A stretch of DNA of 64,000 nt from the NCBI GenBank assembly GCA_947683425.1, contig CANTUQ010000297.1:186001-250000 (forward strand), read 5' to 3'. Below the pieces are notes generated by a model. The model searched no databases, was not told the DNA's origin, and saw only the letters and a program-made list of their open reading frames with translations. How positions within the stretch are numbered: the first letter of the stretch is position 1; every line of letters starts with the position of its first letter. Below, piece by piece: positions 34,429 through 47,280 of the stretch. The position numbers and the translations under genes are program-made. Source of the stretch: Excoecaria cochinchinensis. Its lineage: Eukaryota; Streptophyta; Magnoliopsida; Malpighiales; Euphorbiaceae.

Positions 34429-35181
34429 CTAGTTTGAATTTGCACTAATAATCAAAGCATCATTTGAACATGGAAGAGAGATATCTATAGCGTGATTTTG
34501 GACTCTATAGATCATTTGATAGTGGAGTGTTGCTACATCAGTTGTTTTCACCCGATCTGCTCCAATAATCTGAATCTGGACCTTCAGATTATCAAGGATG
34601 TGAGAATCATCCAACCTCATATTGAAATTGGGATAGAAAGTGAACATGACTGTACCAGCATTTAATGAAGTCTGGACAGTATTAATGACAGCTTGAGAGT
34701 AGCTGAGATACCTAGTATCAAGAAGAGCAATTCTCGAAAAGACAGAAAGTCCTTTGCATCCAGGGTATGTAGCTGCAATTCTAATAGCTCCAAAGTGTAG
34801 ATGAGTCCAACCTTGATTTGTCCAATAAGGAATGGTTTCAGAAGGAATATCAAGGGATACAAACTGTTTTTCACCAGTAGCTTTAATAGGATGCTGTTTA
34901 AAAGAAGAAGACTAGATGTATTCTTTAACATGGGATTTTGGTTGACGGATGAGAGTCTTAATGTTAGACAAAACATTAGATCTGGGTGTTTTAGTGAAAG
35001 CATCATAAAGATTAAGGAAAGGTAAGTGAGAGTTTTGAATTTTTTGGGTTTTATCAAAAAAATTCAGTTCATAGAGATAATCAAGCTTTTTTATTGTAGA
35101 TGGTGAAAGAGAGAAATAAGATCTAGAAGAGGAAGAAGATCTGGACAAAGTGGAACTGAAAGATGAACTGGGAGTAGTCAT
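34429..35181 (-). pseudogene. Viral movement protein (30K type), broken
   Basis: It begins with an ATG at 35181, 50 bases after the primer site, with a Ser-rich N-terminus. The core 'TLHYQMIYRVQNHAID' at about 34500 and the preceding 'IIGADRVKTTDVA' are typical caulimovirid movement-protein motifs. The reading passes through three frames (pieces 34912-35181, 34662-35057, 34429-34647), so at least two frameshifts are present. In live viruses it forms or dilates plasmodesmatal channels. Confidence 0.82.
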
Positions 35182-35230
35182 GAGAATAAAAGTTCCCTTT
35201 CATTAAAATACCTTAAATCTTAGTCTGAAG

Positions 35231-35242
35231 GCTCTGATACCA
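35231..35242 (-). promoter_or_regulatory. Viral primer-binding site for tRNA-iMet
   Basis: TGGTATCAGAGC on the minus strand is identical to the 12-base initiator-Met tRNA complement used by caulimovirids and many plant retroelements. It marks the start of the viral map. Confidence 0.95.
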
Positions 35243-35292
35243 TTAGCCCCGAGGACCATAGAACACATTAGCCCCGAGGACCATAGAACACA
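35243..35292. repeat. 25-bp tandem duplication beside the primer site
   Basis: TTAGCCCCGAGGACCATAGA plus five bases occurs twice, 25 bp apart, directly upstream of the primer site in viral sense. The left terminal copy has it only once. Confidence 0.95.
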
Positions 35293-36245
35293 CTGGATTG
35301 AGCCTGCTGCCAGCCAGGTATGACTGTCCAAATAAACGGCTCTTCGTGGCAATTGGTGGACTATCCTCTTAGGCTGCTCAGCACAAAACAAAATGATCTA
35401 TTCTACGGACCAAGGAGTTTAGATAGCAGGATCCCAGACTAAGAGATAAAAGTATTCTAATAAAAGAGAAAGGAGAAAACTTAGAAACTCATGATGGAAA
35501 AAAAGGATTTTTTTTATTGCTTACAAACAGCTTGATCCTCAAAAGGATTCAAGATACATATTTATAGAGCCAGCCAGAGCTAGCTTACATCACACTTTAC
35601 GTCATAATAGATAAGGAGGAATCTCCTTTTACAAAAGCAACTTTACAAAAGTGGGAATCTTAAAAGGTACTTTAAGAAAGCTACTTTAACTAAAGTGGAA
35701 ATATATTCCCCTTTTACAAAAGCTACTTTAACTACTTTATTTCTTATGTCGGATAGACTCATGAGATGGAGACAGGTTGAAATCTTCAGGATCAATATCT
35801 TCAAAGCGAAGCTGCGGGGTCCAGTCCAGCTCATCATCATCTTTTCCTTTGTCCTTTTGCTCAGGTATGGAAAGGAAGTTCTCTGCTACATCTTCAGCAA
35901 TTGGAGTATCTAGCTGCAGATAAGGATCCTGAGAATCCTGAAACAAAGAGTCCAAATAGTTTGGTTTCTGTGAAGATTCTGCAGTATCAAAGGTTGGTCG
36001 TAACAAAGGTAAAGAGGTAAGCTCAATATTATTAAGCTCACATAATGTATTATGGAGGGTCTTTTTAAAAGCAGAAGACTTATTAAGTTCATAATCTTCT
36101 ACTATTTCTCAACACCAAGTTTGAGGTTGGGTCCATACTGAATTCTGAGCAGGATTCCACATGTAAGGACGATGGAAAAAGTACACAACATAAAGTTTCT
36201 ATGCTTGCTCAAATGGTTTTTTCCAAATCTTGCGGGCCTGGATTT
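35268..36245 (-). repeat. Viral terminal redundancy, right copy
   Basis: Counterpart of 27815-28793. In viral sense it enters the unit from arbitrary sequence at 36245, contains the ORF tail (35737 upward), the TATA box at about 35567-35559, and the leader up to the primer site, so this copy would drive any transcription of the provirus. Leader length from the expected start to the primer site is roughly 290 bases. Confidence 0.9.
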
Positions 36246-36390
36246 TTCATTGTTTTTTTGTCTTTTTTTTTTTCATTTTTACATTAGTTTTTATATTTTT
36301 TTAATTAATTTTCACATTTCAATTTATTAAAATTTTAGCTCTTTTTAAAAAAAGGAATATTTTTATTATTTTTTATTTTTACATTAATTT
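36246..36390. other. T-rich right junction of the virus
   Basis: Poly-T-rich sequence abuts the virus on this side as on the left. No target duplication of fixed length is visible, as expected for end-joining integration. Confidence 0.5.
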
Positions 36391-37464
36391 CATATTTCAG
36401 TTAATTAAAGTTTATAGCTAATTTTTTTTGCATTAATTTTCATATTTAATTAACTAAAATTTTGGCTCCTTTTAAAAAATCTAATTCCAATATTTTTCAT
36501 TTTAACATTAATTTTTATATTTCAATTAATTAAAATTATAAATAATTTTTTTACATTATTTTTCATATTTCAATTAATTAAAATTTTGGCTCATTTTAAA
36601 AAAAAAATCGAATACCAATAATATGAAAATTAATGTAAAAAATGAAAAATGATGAAAAATAAAAAAATAGAAAAATAATAAAAAATATAAAAAGTGGTTG
36701 CTAAAATTAGAACCCGCAACGTATTGAGAAATAGAAGTGGGAGTGCGTTTGTGTCCGAATATTTGAAATTTGCATTCGATATATTAAATAATATTCGATA
36801 TATTTATGAAATGAGAAGAGTGAGAGTGTATTTATGTCCCTATGACATAAGTTAATATTTGAAATCTGCATTCAATATTTTAAATATATTCAATATATTC
36901 CAGTCCTAATGCCAGTCAGCCTGAAATTATAATAGATTGTTTATAATTAATATTTTTGCATTTTTCAGTTAATTAAAGTTTATAAATAATTTTTTTGCAT
37001 TAATTTTCATATTTCAATTAATTAAAATTTTGGCTCCTTTTAAAAAGTCTAATTCCAATATTTTTTCAATATTTTTCATTTTAACATTAATTTTTATATT
37101 TCAATTAATTAAAATTTATAAATAATTTTTTTACATTATTTTTCATATTTCAATTAATTAAAATTTTGGCTCATTCGAATACCAATCATATGAAAATTAA
37201 TGTAAAAAATGAAAAAAAGTAAAATAATAAAAAATATAGAAAAGTGGTTGCTAAAATTAGAACCCTTGAGAAATAGAAGTGGGAGTACATTTGTGTCCTA
37301 ATATTTGAAATTTGCATTCGATATATTTATGAAATGAGAAGAGTGAGAGTGTATTTATATCCCTATGACATAAGTTAATATTTGAAATCTGCATTCAATA
37401 TTTTAAATATATTCAATATATTCCAGTACTAATGCTAGTCAGCCTAAAATTATAATAGATTGTT
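36391..37464. repeat. AT-rich tandem duplication, unit about 550 bp
   Basis: About 36391-36941 and 36959-37464 are collinear with offset near 568 bp at their left ends, sharing 'tcagttaattaaagttta', 'tggttgctaaaattagaac', 'gagaagagtgagagtgtat' and 'aatagattgt'. The second copy has small deletions. Function unknown. Confidence 0.85.
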
Positions 37465-37691
37465 GTGATTTCAGAATAATAGATGCACTGAAACTACAAT
37501 AGCTTATTGCGGTTTTAATATAAAATAAATTTTGAGTCCCACTTTTTGATATCGCAAATATTTGCTGTGGTTTTTAACGGATCTCAAATTTTTAAATATT
37601 CTCTCAAACACATGGAATTTTTAAATAAAATTTTAAAAAATATTATTTTAAAAAATGTCCTTCAGATAAGTTGTTTTCAATGAACTCATCA
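37465..37691. other. AT-rich spacer
   Basis: No gene or repeat identified between the duplication and the next transposon. Confidence 0.5.
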
Positions 37692-37699
37692 CATGTATC

Positions 37700-38476
37700 C
37701 ATAGGCGGAGAAAGGGAGGGACTTTGAGGGGCTGAAGGCCCCCCCAACCAATCATAAAAATTCACCTAGTATATATTTAGGAGTCCAAAACAAAAAATAA
37801 TCATAATCTTTTACAAACACTTCCCTCACGGTAAAATCATACCATTTAAATATATTCAGCCATGAACCAATAAAAACATTCCACCTAATAAATATTTGTT
37901 TGATAAAAACCTAATAAAGATTTAGAAATAAAATAAATTTAAAAAAGAAAAGAAAAAACCTAATCCTATTCTTTCACAGACCTCCTTTACAATAAACTAA
38001 TATATTCACAAAAAAACCTAATTAATTAATCTCGTTTACTTACATTAATGCTCAGATCATTTTTTTTTTCCCACATAAAACCTAATCAATTCATCTCCGT
38101 TTTGTCTTTACAATCTCTTTTCCAATATGATTGTGGCTCCTCTTTTATTTTGCCGTAAGTAACCGGCTTTATCCGTTGATTAAATATTTACTCAATTAAT
38201 TAGTTTTTTATATTCTTTCACTTAGAAACCGTGATTCGCAGTAACATGTAAGATAATTTTTTGACTAATAGTTTGATTCTCTTTGTCGAAAGAACTTGAC
38301 TAAAAAAATAGATATGAATATAGTTATTGAAAATTTTGATTGTAGAAAAACTCGTCGTACACAGTTAAAATAAAAATTTCTATGCATTTTATTAGTATGC
38401 TCTAGTTTTTAATGAGAATTTCTTTTTTATGATTATTTTAAATCCCTTTTGTGGACTAATCCTGATTCCGTCCTCG
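37700..38476. mobile_element. Non-autonomous hAT element, GGCGGA-type ends (777 bp)
   Basis: Perfect 8-bp target duplications CATGTATC flank it at 37692-37699 and 38477-38484. The ends CATAGGCGGAGAA and ATTCCGTCCTCG are imperfect inverse complements of the well-known plant hAT type (C-GGGGCGGA). It lacks a transposase. Confidence 0.85.
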
Positions 38477-38484
38477 CATGTATC

Positions 38485-41089
38485 AAATATCATTCATAAA
38501 ACAATGTGTTTCATATATTTTGTATTCATAATGATACTACCCTATAATATATTTATTGTCACACATTTTTAGTAACGGTGTAAAATTTTTGCATTTTATT
38601 TATAAGGTATTATATTCATAATATTTTTAAATAGTAACCAATATTTTCAGAAGCGGATCAGACATCGATTCGACCTTCCAACTGAGTTACGAGTCAACTG
38701 GTTGTATCGGATTAATTCGGAGTTTTTATCTTTTTTTAAATATAATTATTTATAAAAAAATTAAAATTTTAAATCTAACAAAGTTTATAAATATAAAAAT
38801 TAAATAAATTATTTAAATATAAATAGCAAATATCTAAATAGGCTCACATAATATCAAAAATAAACATTTAAATGAATTCATTTGACACAGTGATAAACCC
38901 ATAATTCAAATTATATTTCAGAAAATTCTCAATGATCATCATCTATTCTTTTTTTGATTCGTCGGTATTTATCTATAAATACACCCCGATCGATCATTTA
39001 TACAGGCGCAGCGTACATACGGTAAAACTCTTTGTTGTTGCGTGTGACATCCTTTAAGCGTTTATTTATTTATTTTTTTTTATAAATTAAGGCTGTGCTC
39101 TCAAGAATTGAGGGCTCCAATTCTATGTATTTTTTTAATCTTCTTTTACTTTGCCTTTTCTTGCTTACTGGGGTTCTTGGGTTTCTGTCAATTCTTAGAT
39201 GTTGTTCTTAATCTTGATTTCTACGTTCTTGGCTTCAATCATTAGAGCTTTAATCCTGTGAATTGATAGGTTTAGCTTTTGTATTGGGATTTGATTGGGG
39301 GAATTGGATTTTGATTTTCTCCTCATTTTAAGGTTAAAAATTCTATCTTTAACTATACTTTTTTTTTTTTTTCCCGTATCAATTGTTTATAATTGAAGAT
39401 TTAGTTGTTTTAGAAGCTTAGTTTTGGGGTTTTGCTATCTGGGTTGTATATTAGATTTTTTTAATAAAAAAAACATTCCCTTTTTTAATTGAATTCGAGT
39501 ATGAATCGATTCAATAATTTTCGGTCCAAACCGAGTTTTGACATATTTCGATTTTCATATTAGATCAAATCAGTTTTCTTACATGTTCACAGTTGAACCG
39601 GTTCAACCGACCGAGTTAATCCGATTTTTAAAATATTAACTGTAATATGAAAAAAATATGTTGCATCAATTCAAACTACTTAAAAACAGTGCAAGTAGAT
39701 GGAGCACCGGTAAAATTGTATCATAGAATAATTATAAGATTTTTATTATATTTTGCAACAATTTTTCATAGCCTAACATTGGTGATATTTTGTAGGAGTG
39801 TAATTATAAATATAGCATATTCTTGCATGTAAATATGACGTAAGACTTGATATTTACTATAATTATTCATCAATATTCAACGTTAGCTTTATCTAATATT
39901 GGTGGCTTAATGTTGGAATCCTTGACTTGTTTGTATTGGTCCTTTTTTATTGATGCATAATTTTGCACTCTTCCTCTCCGTCCACCAATCAAATTAACCA
40001 TCCAAAAGAGTGCTAAGTGCTCAACTATACTTACAAAAAAAGTTAAGTTGCATTGATTTATTATATACCTTATGTTTGTGGACTTGATTAATTTAGTGTT
40101 TAAGAAGTGATACGGTAATTTAATGGCATCTAATTTTCCACATATTTTTCTTTATCCTTTATAAAAAAAATAGATGAAACTACTTTATATGGTTATTCAA
40201 CTCTTGGATCTACTTCTTTTCAAATCTTGTTTACTTAATATGGTAATTATACCTAATCCATTTCACCCTTGATCCATTATTTATGTTAATATTATCTTCA
40301 AATATACATAATTATATACTAATTTAATTTTTAAATAATATTTAAAAAAAAAAACTCTTTAATAGTATATATGGCCTTTAGGATCTATGAAGGGCTATTT
40401 ACTTTTTTTTTTCGCTACTTAGTGAGGATATCAATATTAATTTCCGGAAGGGCATATATATTATTGGCTCATCCATCCCCTCTCCTTAGTGGTGATTTTT
40501 TTTTTTAGTCCGTCAAATCAAAAATTTGGACACATATAATTGCATTTTGGCAAAAGCAAGTTTCAAAATTAATATATATATATATAGAGAGGATTTCGAG
40601 GTTTCAGGTTGCTGCGTACAATGAAACAGTGATATATAATGGCCCTAATAGCTTTATTTCCATGTCAGTAAGTATAAGTTCCAATTTTTAATTTCATTCG
40701 TGAATTTAATTCAATCCGTCTATATAAATGTGGTTCATTTGAGTACCCAATGATCCATTTATTGGACGTATACATATATATAGCTCGGTTGAGCTTATGG
40801 ACAGTGTGACAGAGTTTATTTTTTCCAGCTCACTGGGTACTTTAAAGTTAAAACTAATGGAGTTGGAGTTATGGTCAATATTTGATTAAAACTTCCAAAT
40901 TTTTTGAATTAAATTACTTTTAGTAATCTATGAAGCTCTAATTACAATGTATTTTTCATGCTAAAAAAAAGAAAAAAAATACTAATGATGTTGTCCAATT
41001 TCTCTTATTAATTATCATAGAAATTTTGGTTAACAATAAATTAAGAATTATGGTTGTGCATAATAAACTAGCCAGTAGTGTTTATATTA
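38485..41089. other. Gene-poor stretch with a possible promoter
   Basis: CTATAAATACACC at about 38973-38985 looks like a good plus-strand TATA box and is followed by mixed-composition sequence ('caggcgcagcgtacatacgg') and a less AT-rich, T-rich stretch to 39300, as in a transcribed leader. No open reading frame of substance follows, so either a non-coding transcript or a decayed gene is possible. 39490-39630 holds CGGTTCAACCG words of hAT-like type. The rest is featureless. Confidence 0.3.
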
Positions 41090-42446
<1,357 letters not shown>

Positions 42447-43841
42447 TCCCAATTATAAATTTTTTTTATTCTATTTTTGTGTGTGTTTGATAAAATAGTG
42501 GCAATTAAGAAATTGGATTAATTTATAGATAATTTGATAAAATGGAAAATATGCAGGGATTTCATGGTCTACCAAACCACCACATGTCATGCATGCACGT
42601 CGCGCATCCCTTCACTATACGAAAACCTCGCGCTTCCCACCACTTGCAATCAAATTTCCATACTAAATATATTCAACAAAAATATTAATTTATAATCATT
42701 CTCACCAATTTCTATATTCATTTGCAATAGTTAATTATTTTCTCTGTTTCTTTTTTAAGTGTTATTTTTGAGATTTTTTTTTCTTCTCATTTAAAGCGTA
42801 GCTTTTTAATTTTTTTTAAAAAAAAATTTAAGTCAATTTTCAAGAATTTTAGAAAAAATTTACTGTATTTTTTCTCTTTTATTCTTGTTTTAATATTTTA
42901 AATGAATTTATGTATTTATTGTTATTTTTTTATGTTAATTAATTAAATAATAATATAATTAATTACTAATTTTTTACAATATTGAGATACATTAATCATT
43001 TTTTTATTTTATGTGTCGAGTAAAAACGACTATTAAAAAGGAACAAATAGTATATGTTTTAATAGTTTAAAAATCAATGGAATATTGTAAAATTTGCAAA
43101 AAATCAAATCATATCTCTTGAAAAGTTGGCCTGATAGCTGACACATGATAAAAAAAAAGCGGAAAGTTTTGAATTCGATTTCTCCTAATGATACAATTAT
43201 AATTAGGTATTATATCTCTATTATGATTAAAAAAAAATTCAAAAATCGTAAATAAATTATAAATATTCTATTAATGAACTTGGCTAATTTTTGACTTGAT
43301 ATGTAGCAATGCTATTGCTAATAATCTGTAAAAATGTTTTTGAAAATGTAATCTTTGAAGGCCGAAATATTTTGTTGATTTGCCTTTTAGCCCATAACGG
43401 GTATGGCGGTAGAAGTTTTGAGCCCATCATCCATATTAAAACCCAAATGGGCTATAACACATTTTCTAGTCCATGATTATCACTTCACCTTCTTTATTGC
43501 TTAATTAGTAATTATATATTATTATGAAGACTCCTCCGCCTTGCAACTATCAATCACTCTTTTTAGCCTAAAACGACGGCGTTAAAATCTTAACTATCTC
43601 TTATATTAAACAAATAACAAAAAATAAAAATCTTCCCTCGCTTGTCTACGCGGCCCAGAGTTCAGAAATTTCTATATTTCAAATTCCCCTTATACCCTCT
43701 CCTTAGATTTTTCTCTGCTACATTCTTGAACGATTGCTTGACTGCAAAGACTTGGAATTTGTTCTGAGAAAATACGCCTTTTTGGTCCTTCAAGCTCAGA
43801 AATTGCTTGACTTTTGTGGGGTTTGCGGCGATTCTTAAGCT
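42447..43841. promoter_or_regulatory. Divergent promoter region of the CCoAOMT-like and HSFA8 genes
   Basis: The 1.4-kb interval separates two oppositely oriented start codons. CT-rich sequence at 43620-43800 is consistent with the HSFA8 5' UTR. The middle is AT-rich. I see no decisive regulatory motif. Confidence 0.5.
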
Positions 43842-46629
43842 ATGGTGAAATCAGGAGATGATGGGTCTCTCCCTGTGGCTCCATTTCTAAAGAAATGCTA
43901 TGAAATGGTAGATGATGAGTCCACCAATTCCATAATTTCATGGAGCCAAAACAATGACAGCTTCATAATTTGGGATATGACTGAATTTTCCATTCAATTG
44001 CTGCCCAAGTACTTCAAGCACAGCAATTCTTCTAGTTTCATCAGGCAGCTTAATATCTATGTGAGTGTTCTTTCATGGGTATCGGCTAGATTTCTTTTTC
44101 CTTTTCTTTTGATTTTGTTCATTGTTTTATTGTGTTGTGCTCTCTGATTGATTTCCAATTTGGTGTTCGACATTTCGTGGAATAACTTTAGAAATTCTAA
44201 ATTATGTTCATTGGGAAAAATTGACGGGGGCGGATATAGATTTTTGCAAACTTAGATTGAAGAAAAATTTAAGTATTGTATAGAGGATGCATATTCTGTC
44301 GCTTTCTAAGATTTCTTGGCTTTGCTGATTTGGATTATTCTCCAGTGAGAGTTATAATATTAAATGTATTAAGTGTTACACTACAAGTTGGTGATGAGAA
44401 CTATACCGCTGAATGAAAATCTCCTCCTCCAATGGTTTCTTGAGCAGCTTATTTTCCGTGTTGCATTTGAACAATGGCGTCTAAATTTGACTTGTACACA
44501 CTTGTTTGTATATAGTAGAAATCGATTCGGAACTATTATAGCTTTGAACACTTGGTGTTGTTAACAGCGCATGGTAGAGAAAACATGGCCTGGCAATTGC
44601 TATTTAGCTTACTAATATGGAACTTTTGGTGAATATCACAGCTGTTTAAAGTTTCACAAGTTGCCCTTGTTCTGTTTGACCATTTTCGTACATGTTTCCA
44701 TCAGTATTGTTGATGCCTTTTTCCACTTTCCATAACACCAATGAGTACGGGAATCAATTTTCTGAGGAGCCTACTTGGTATAATACTCTGATTGATTAAG
44801 ATCTTATTAATTGCTTATGTGCATCTTCTGTTTAAAGTCTTTTAGTCTTTTTTTTTTCTTTTTTCTTTTATAATTATTTTCATTCATAGCTTAAGCTGCA
44901 AATCCATTATATGTGCTTGTGTAATAGATGGTTTGTTCTCAGTTTCATGATAAGTTATAATGTTGTTTGTTTGAACTCGTGGGAGGACCAGGCTACATAA
45001 GATGGAATCTGTATTCAAGTCCAAAAGCTTAGAGTAGAATCACGATGCAGACCCCGTCATGTAACTTGTCTTAATATGCATTCAAGTGATGCTGTATTTC
45101 TATTATGACTATTTTGTTTCAGTTATTATTTCTATTATCTTCTTTTCTTAGTTCATTAAGCATTTGATTAAGAATGTTTGTATCCGTGAAACAGGAATTA
45201 ACCTAATTGAACTTCTTAGTTTTATTGCTTTAACTTTTTCACCTTAAATTTATTGAACTTTTGGCAAACCTTCCATCTTCCTTCTGAATGCTCGTTTCTA
45301 TAATGGGTCTTAATGGGTTCATTTCCATTTGTTCTTTTCCTGGGGATTGGGAAGTTCTTGGTTGGATATTATGTTGAGTGCAATATGCATTATTTTTTCT
45401 TTTAGAATTGCATGCTAGAATCATTCAACGGGATTTGTGATTGAACTTTAATCAGGGGTATATCCTGCTAAGACAGTGCATATTCACCCACTTTTTTTCT
45501 ACCTTTCACCATGGTCACAAATTCCTTGCAAAATATACTTAGTCTTCTTGTAGAACACATGAGAAATGTACTTTATGCAGTTATTTATTAGTAAAAATTT
45601 CTTATCTGAGTAAGATCACGGTCTTCTTGAATTAGCAATTTTTAAAGTTCTGGCAGCCAAGATTTAGTGACTGTAAATGTTTTCCAGGGCTTCAGAAAAG
45701 TTGATACTGATCGATGGGAATTTGCAAATGAGGGATTTATTAAAGGTAAGAAACATTTGTTAAAGAATATCAACAGAAGGAAAAATTCTCAGGTCACAGA
45801 AAATCAAAAATCATTGCAGCAGCAGGACAGCTCCGCTGAGCCTGGTGAGAAAATTGAAAGCGAGGGGCTGTGGAAGGAAATAGAGAATCTGAAGACTGAC
45901 AGAAATGCACTAATGCAGGAGCTAGTTAAACTTAGGCAGAACCAAGAAAATGCAGACAATAAGTTGCTCCTTTTGAGAGATCGTGTTCAAGGAATGGAAA
46001 AAAATCAGCAGCAGATGCTGTCGTTCCTAATTATGGTTGTGCAAAGCCCAGGATTTCTGATTCAACTGCTTCACCCAAAAGAGAATAGCTGGCGGATGGC
46101 TGAGCCAGGAAGCATAGTAGAGCAAGATGCAGACGAAGAGCAATTCACTTCTGATGGGATGATAGTAAGGTACCAGCCACCATTGGATGAAACACCCACA
46201 CCAATGGTTACAGAAAAACTGCAAGAATCTGACCATTTTTTTGATGGGATAAAAGATCCTATCGTTAGTCCTGATTTTATGAAATTACTTATGGATGAAA
46301 ATTATTCTTTTGAAAATCATGCGCCATTTGTTCTACCAGAAATACAAGAGGAAAGTACATGGGAGCAGCTTTTTTTAGCCAGTAATTTCTTGCAGAATAT
46401 TGATGACAAAAATCAAAAGGACAAAGGGCCTGATGCTGAAAATGAAACTGAAACAGCAGCATCTAGAACTCAAGCTGACCCGGTGGATGACTCTGAAAAT
46501 TTTGGATTTATAGAGAAAGTAGATAAAGCTGAGAGTTTGGAGGACAAATCTATTGGTCATGCGCCTCATCTGGAAATTGTAACCAAGCAAATGGCTCTTT
46601 TGGCTTCGGAAACAAACCAGAAAAATTGA
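43842..46629 (+). CDS. HSFA8: Heat stress transcription factor A-8
   Basis: Two exons, 43842-44060 and 45688-46629, with a 1,627-bp GT-AG intron at the conserved HSF position inside the DNA-binding domain (after 'RQLNIY', before 'GFRKVD'). The protein has 386 aa. Winged-helix DNA-binding domain: about residues 10-105, recognition helix '[13 protein letters not shown]'. Basic 'KNINRRKN' nuclear signal: 99-106. Coiled-coil HR-A/B trimerisation region: about 130-195, with the extended class A spacing. Acidic/aromatic AHA-like activation motif 'STWEQLFLA': 296-304. Leu-rich C-terminal export-type signal '[14 protein letters not shown]': 368-381. The N-terminal 'MVKS', the '[12 protein letters not shown]' segment and the C-terminus match the A8 subclass. 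It binds heat-shock elements in the nucleus; A8 has been linked to oxidative-stress sensing in Arabidopsis. Intact frame. Confidence 0.95.
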
Positions 46630-47277
46630 ATATAGTAGAAAAATACTAGAAATTAGTTATATAGTTATCCTTGGAGCTCATCCATTGCAGAGGCCACAAT
46701 TTTGTTAAAAAGATGTAAGTAGGTTCTCACTTCGTTATCTTCTCATTTTATGAAACCTACCAAAGAGCATGGCAGGATTATTTTATTGACCAGGCTGAAG
46801 TCCAATGTCCTCTGCTGATAATTTTCATTGTTTTTTTCATTGATAGATTGCTGGTGGGGTGGCATAATCCTTTTGCAGAAGGCTGGGCAGGATCGCATGA
46901 TGGTCTTTTGAGATTCATATCTATAACAATTTGCAGTTATAATTGGTGAATGAAATTGAGACTTATGTGCCCCTTCAACTCTGGCTCTGCCTAATAGTTA
47001 CTGCGAGCCTAAAGTATATTGTATAGTTATGATTCCAGATCTTATGGATGCTGAGTATTGTAATGTTTGTCTAATTCTTTCAACCTTTGATGATATAATT
47101 ATGGAATATCACAGTGGATCGATCTTTAGTGATAATATTGATTGCCGACTTTTTTGCAAGCATCGAAAGATGTTAACCTTAATGATCAAAGCTGATGGAT
47201 ATTATGAAAAATTCTCATCCTCCTTTTCGCATTTACGTGCATTAATTCAAGTATTCGAAGTGGAATGGCTTAATCAC
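46630..47277 (+). other. HSFA8 3' UTR and downstream DNA
   Basis: Non-AT-extreme sequence continues for about 350 bp past the stop, consistent with a 3' UTR. An 88-codon open frame at 47029-47295 resembles nothing that I know and runs into the next transposon, so I do not call it a gene. Confidence 0.5.
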
Positions 47278-47280
47278 TTA

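Larger units (their letters stand above)
27815..36245 (-). mobile_element. Endogenous pararetrovirus (Caulimoviridae, petuvirus-like), defective
   Basis: Read on the minus strand, the gene order is movement protein, capsid-like region with zinc knuckle, aspartic protease, reverse transcriptase, RNase H, and a C-terminal region, as in Petunia vein clearing virus and other caulimovirids with one long ORF. A tRNA-Met primer site lies at the start of the unit. The same sequence of about 980 bp occurs at both ends, and the offset of about 7,453 bp would be the unit length, including a plastid insert of about 500 bp. The repeat holds the tail of the ORF plus promoter and poly(A) signals, which fits a terminally redundant viral integration better than LTRs: coding runs straight across the inner border of the left repeat, and no polypurine tract or TG...CA ends are visible there. 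Stops and frameshifts disable every part. The two repeats differ by a few percent, so the integration is not recent. Confidence 0.85.

Noticed and set aside
27815..36245. Interpretation as an LTR retrotransposon with about 980-bp LTRs
   Set aside because: Coding continues across the inner border of the left repeat, no polypurine tract precedes it, the repeat ends are not TG...CA, and the gene order includes a caulimovirid movement protein. A terminally redundant virus explains all of this better, though genome-wide copies would settle it.
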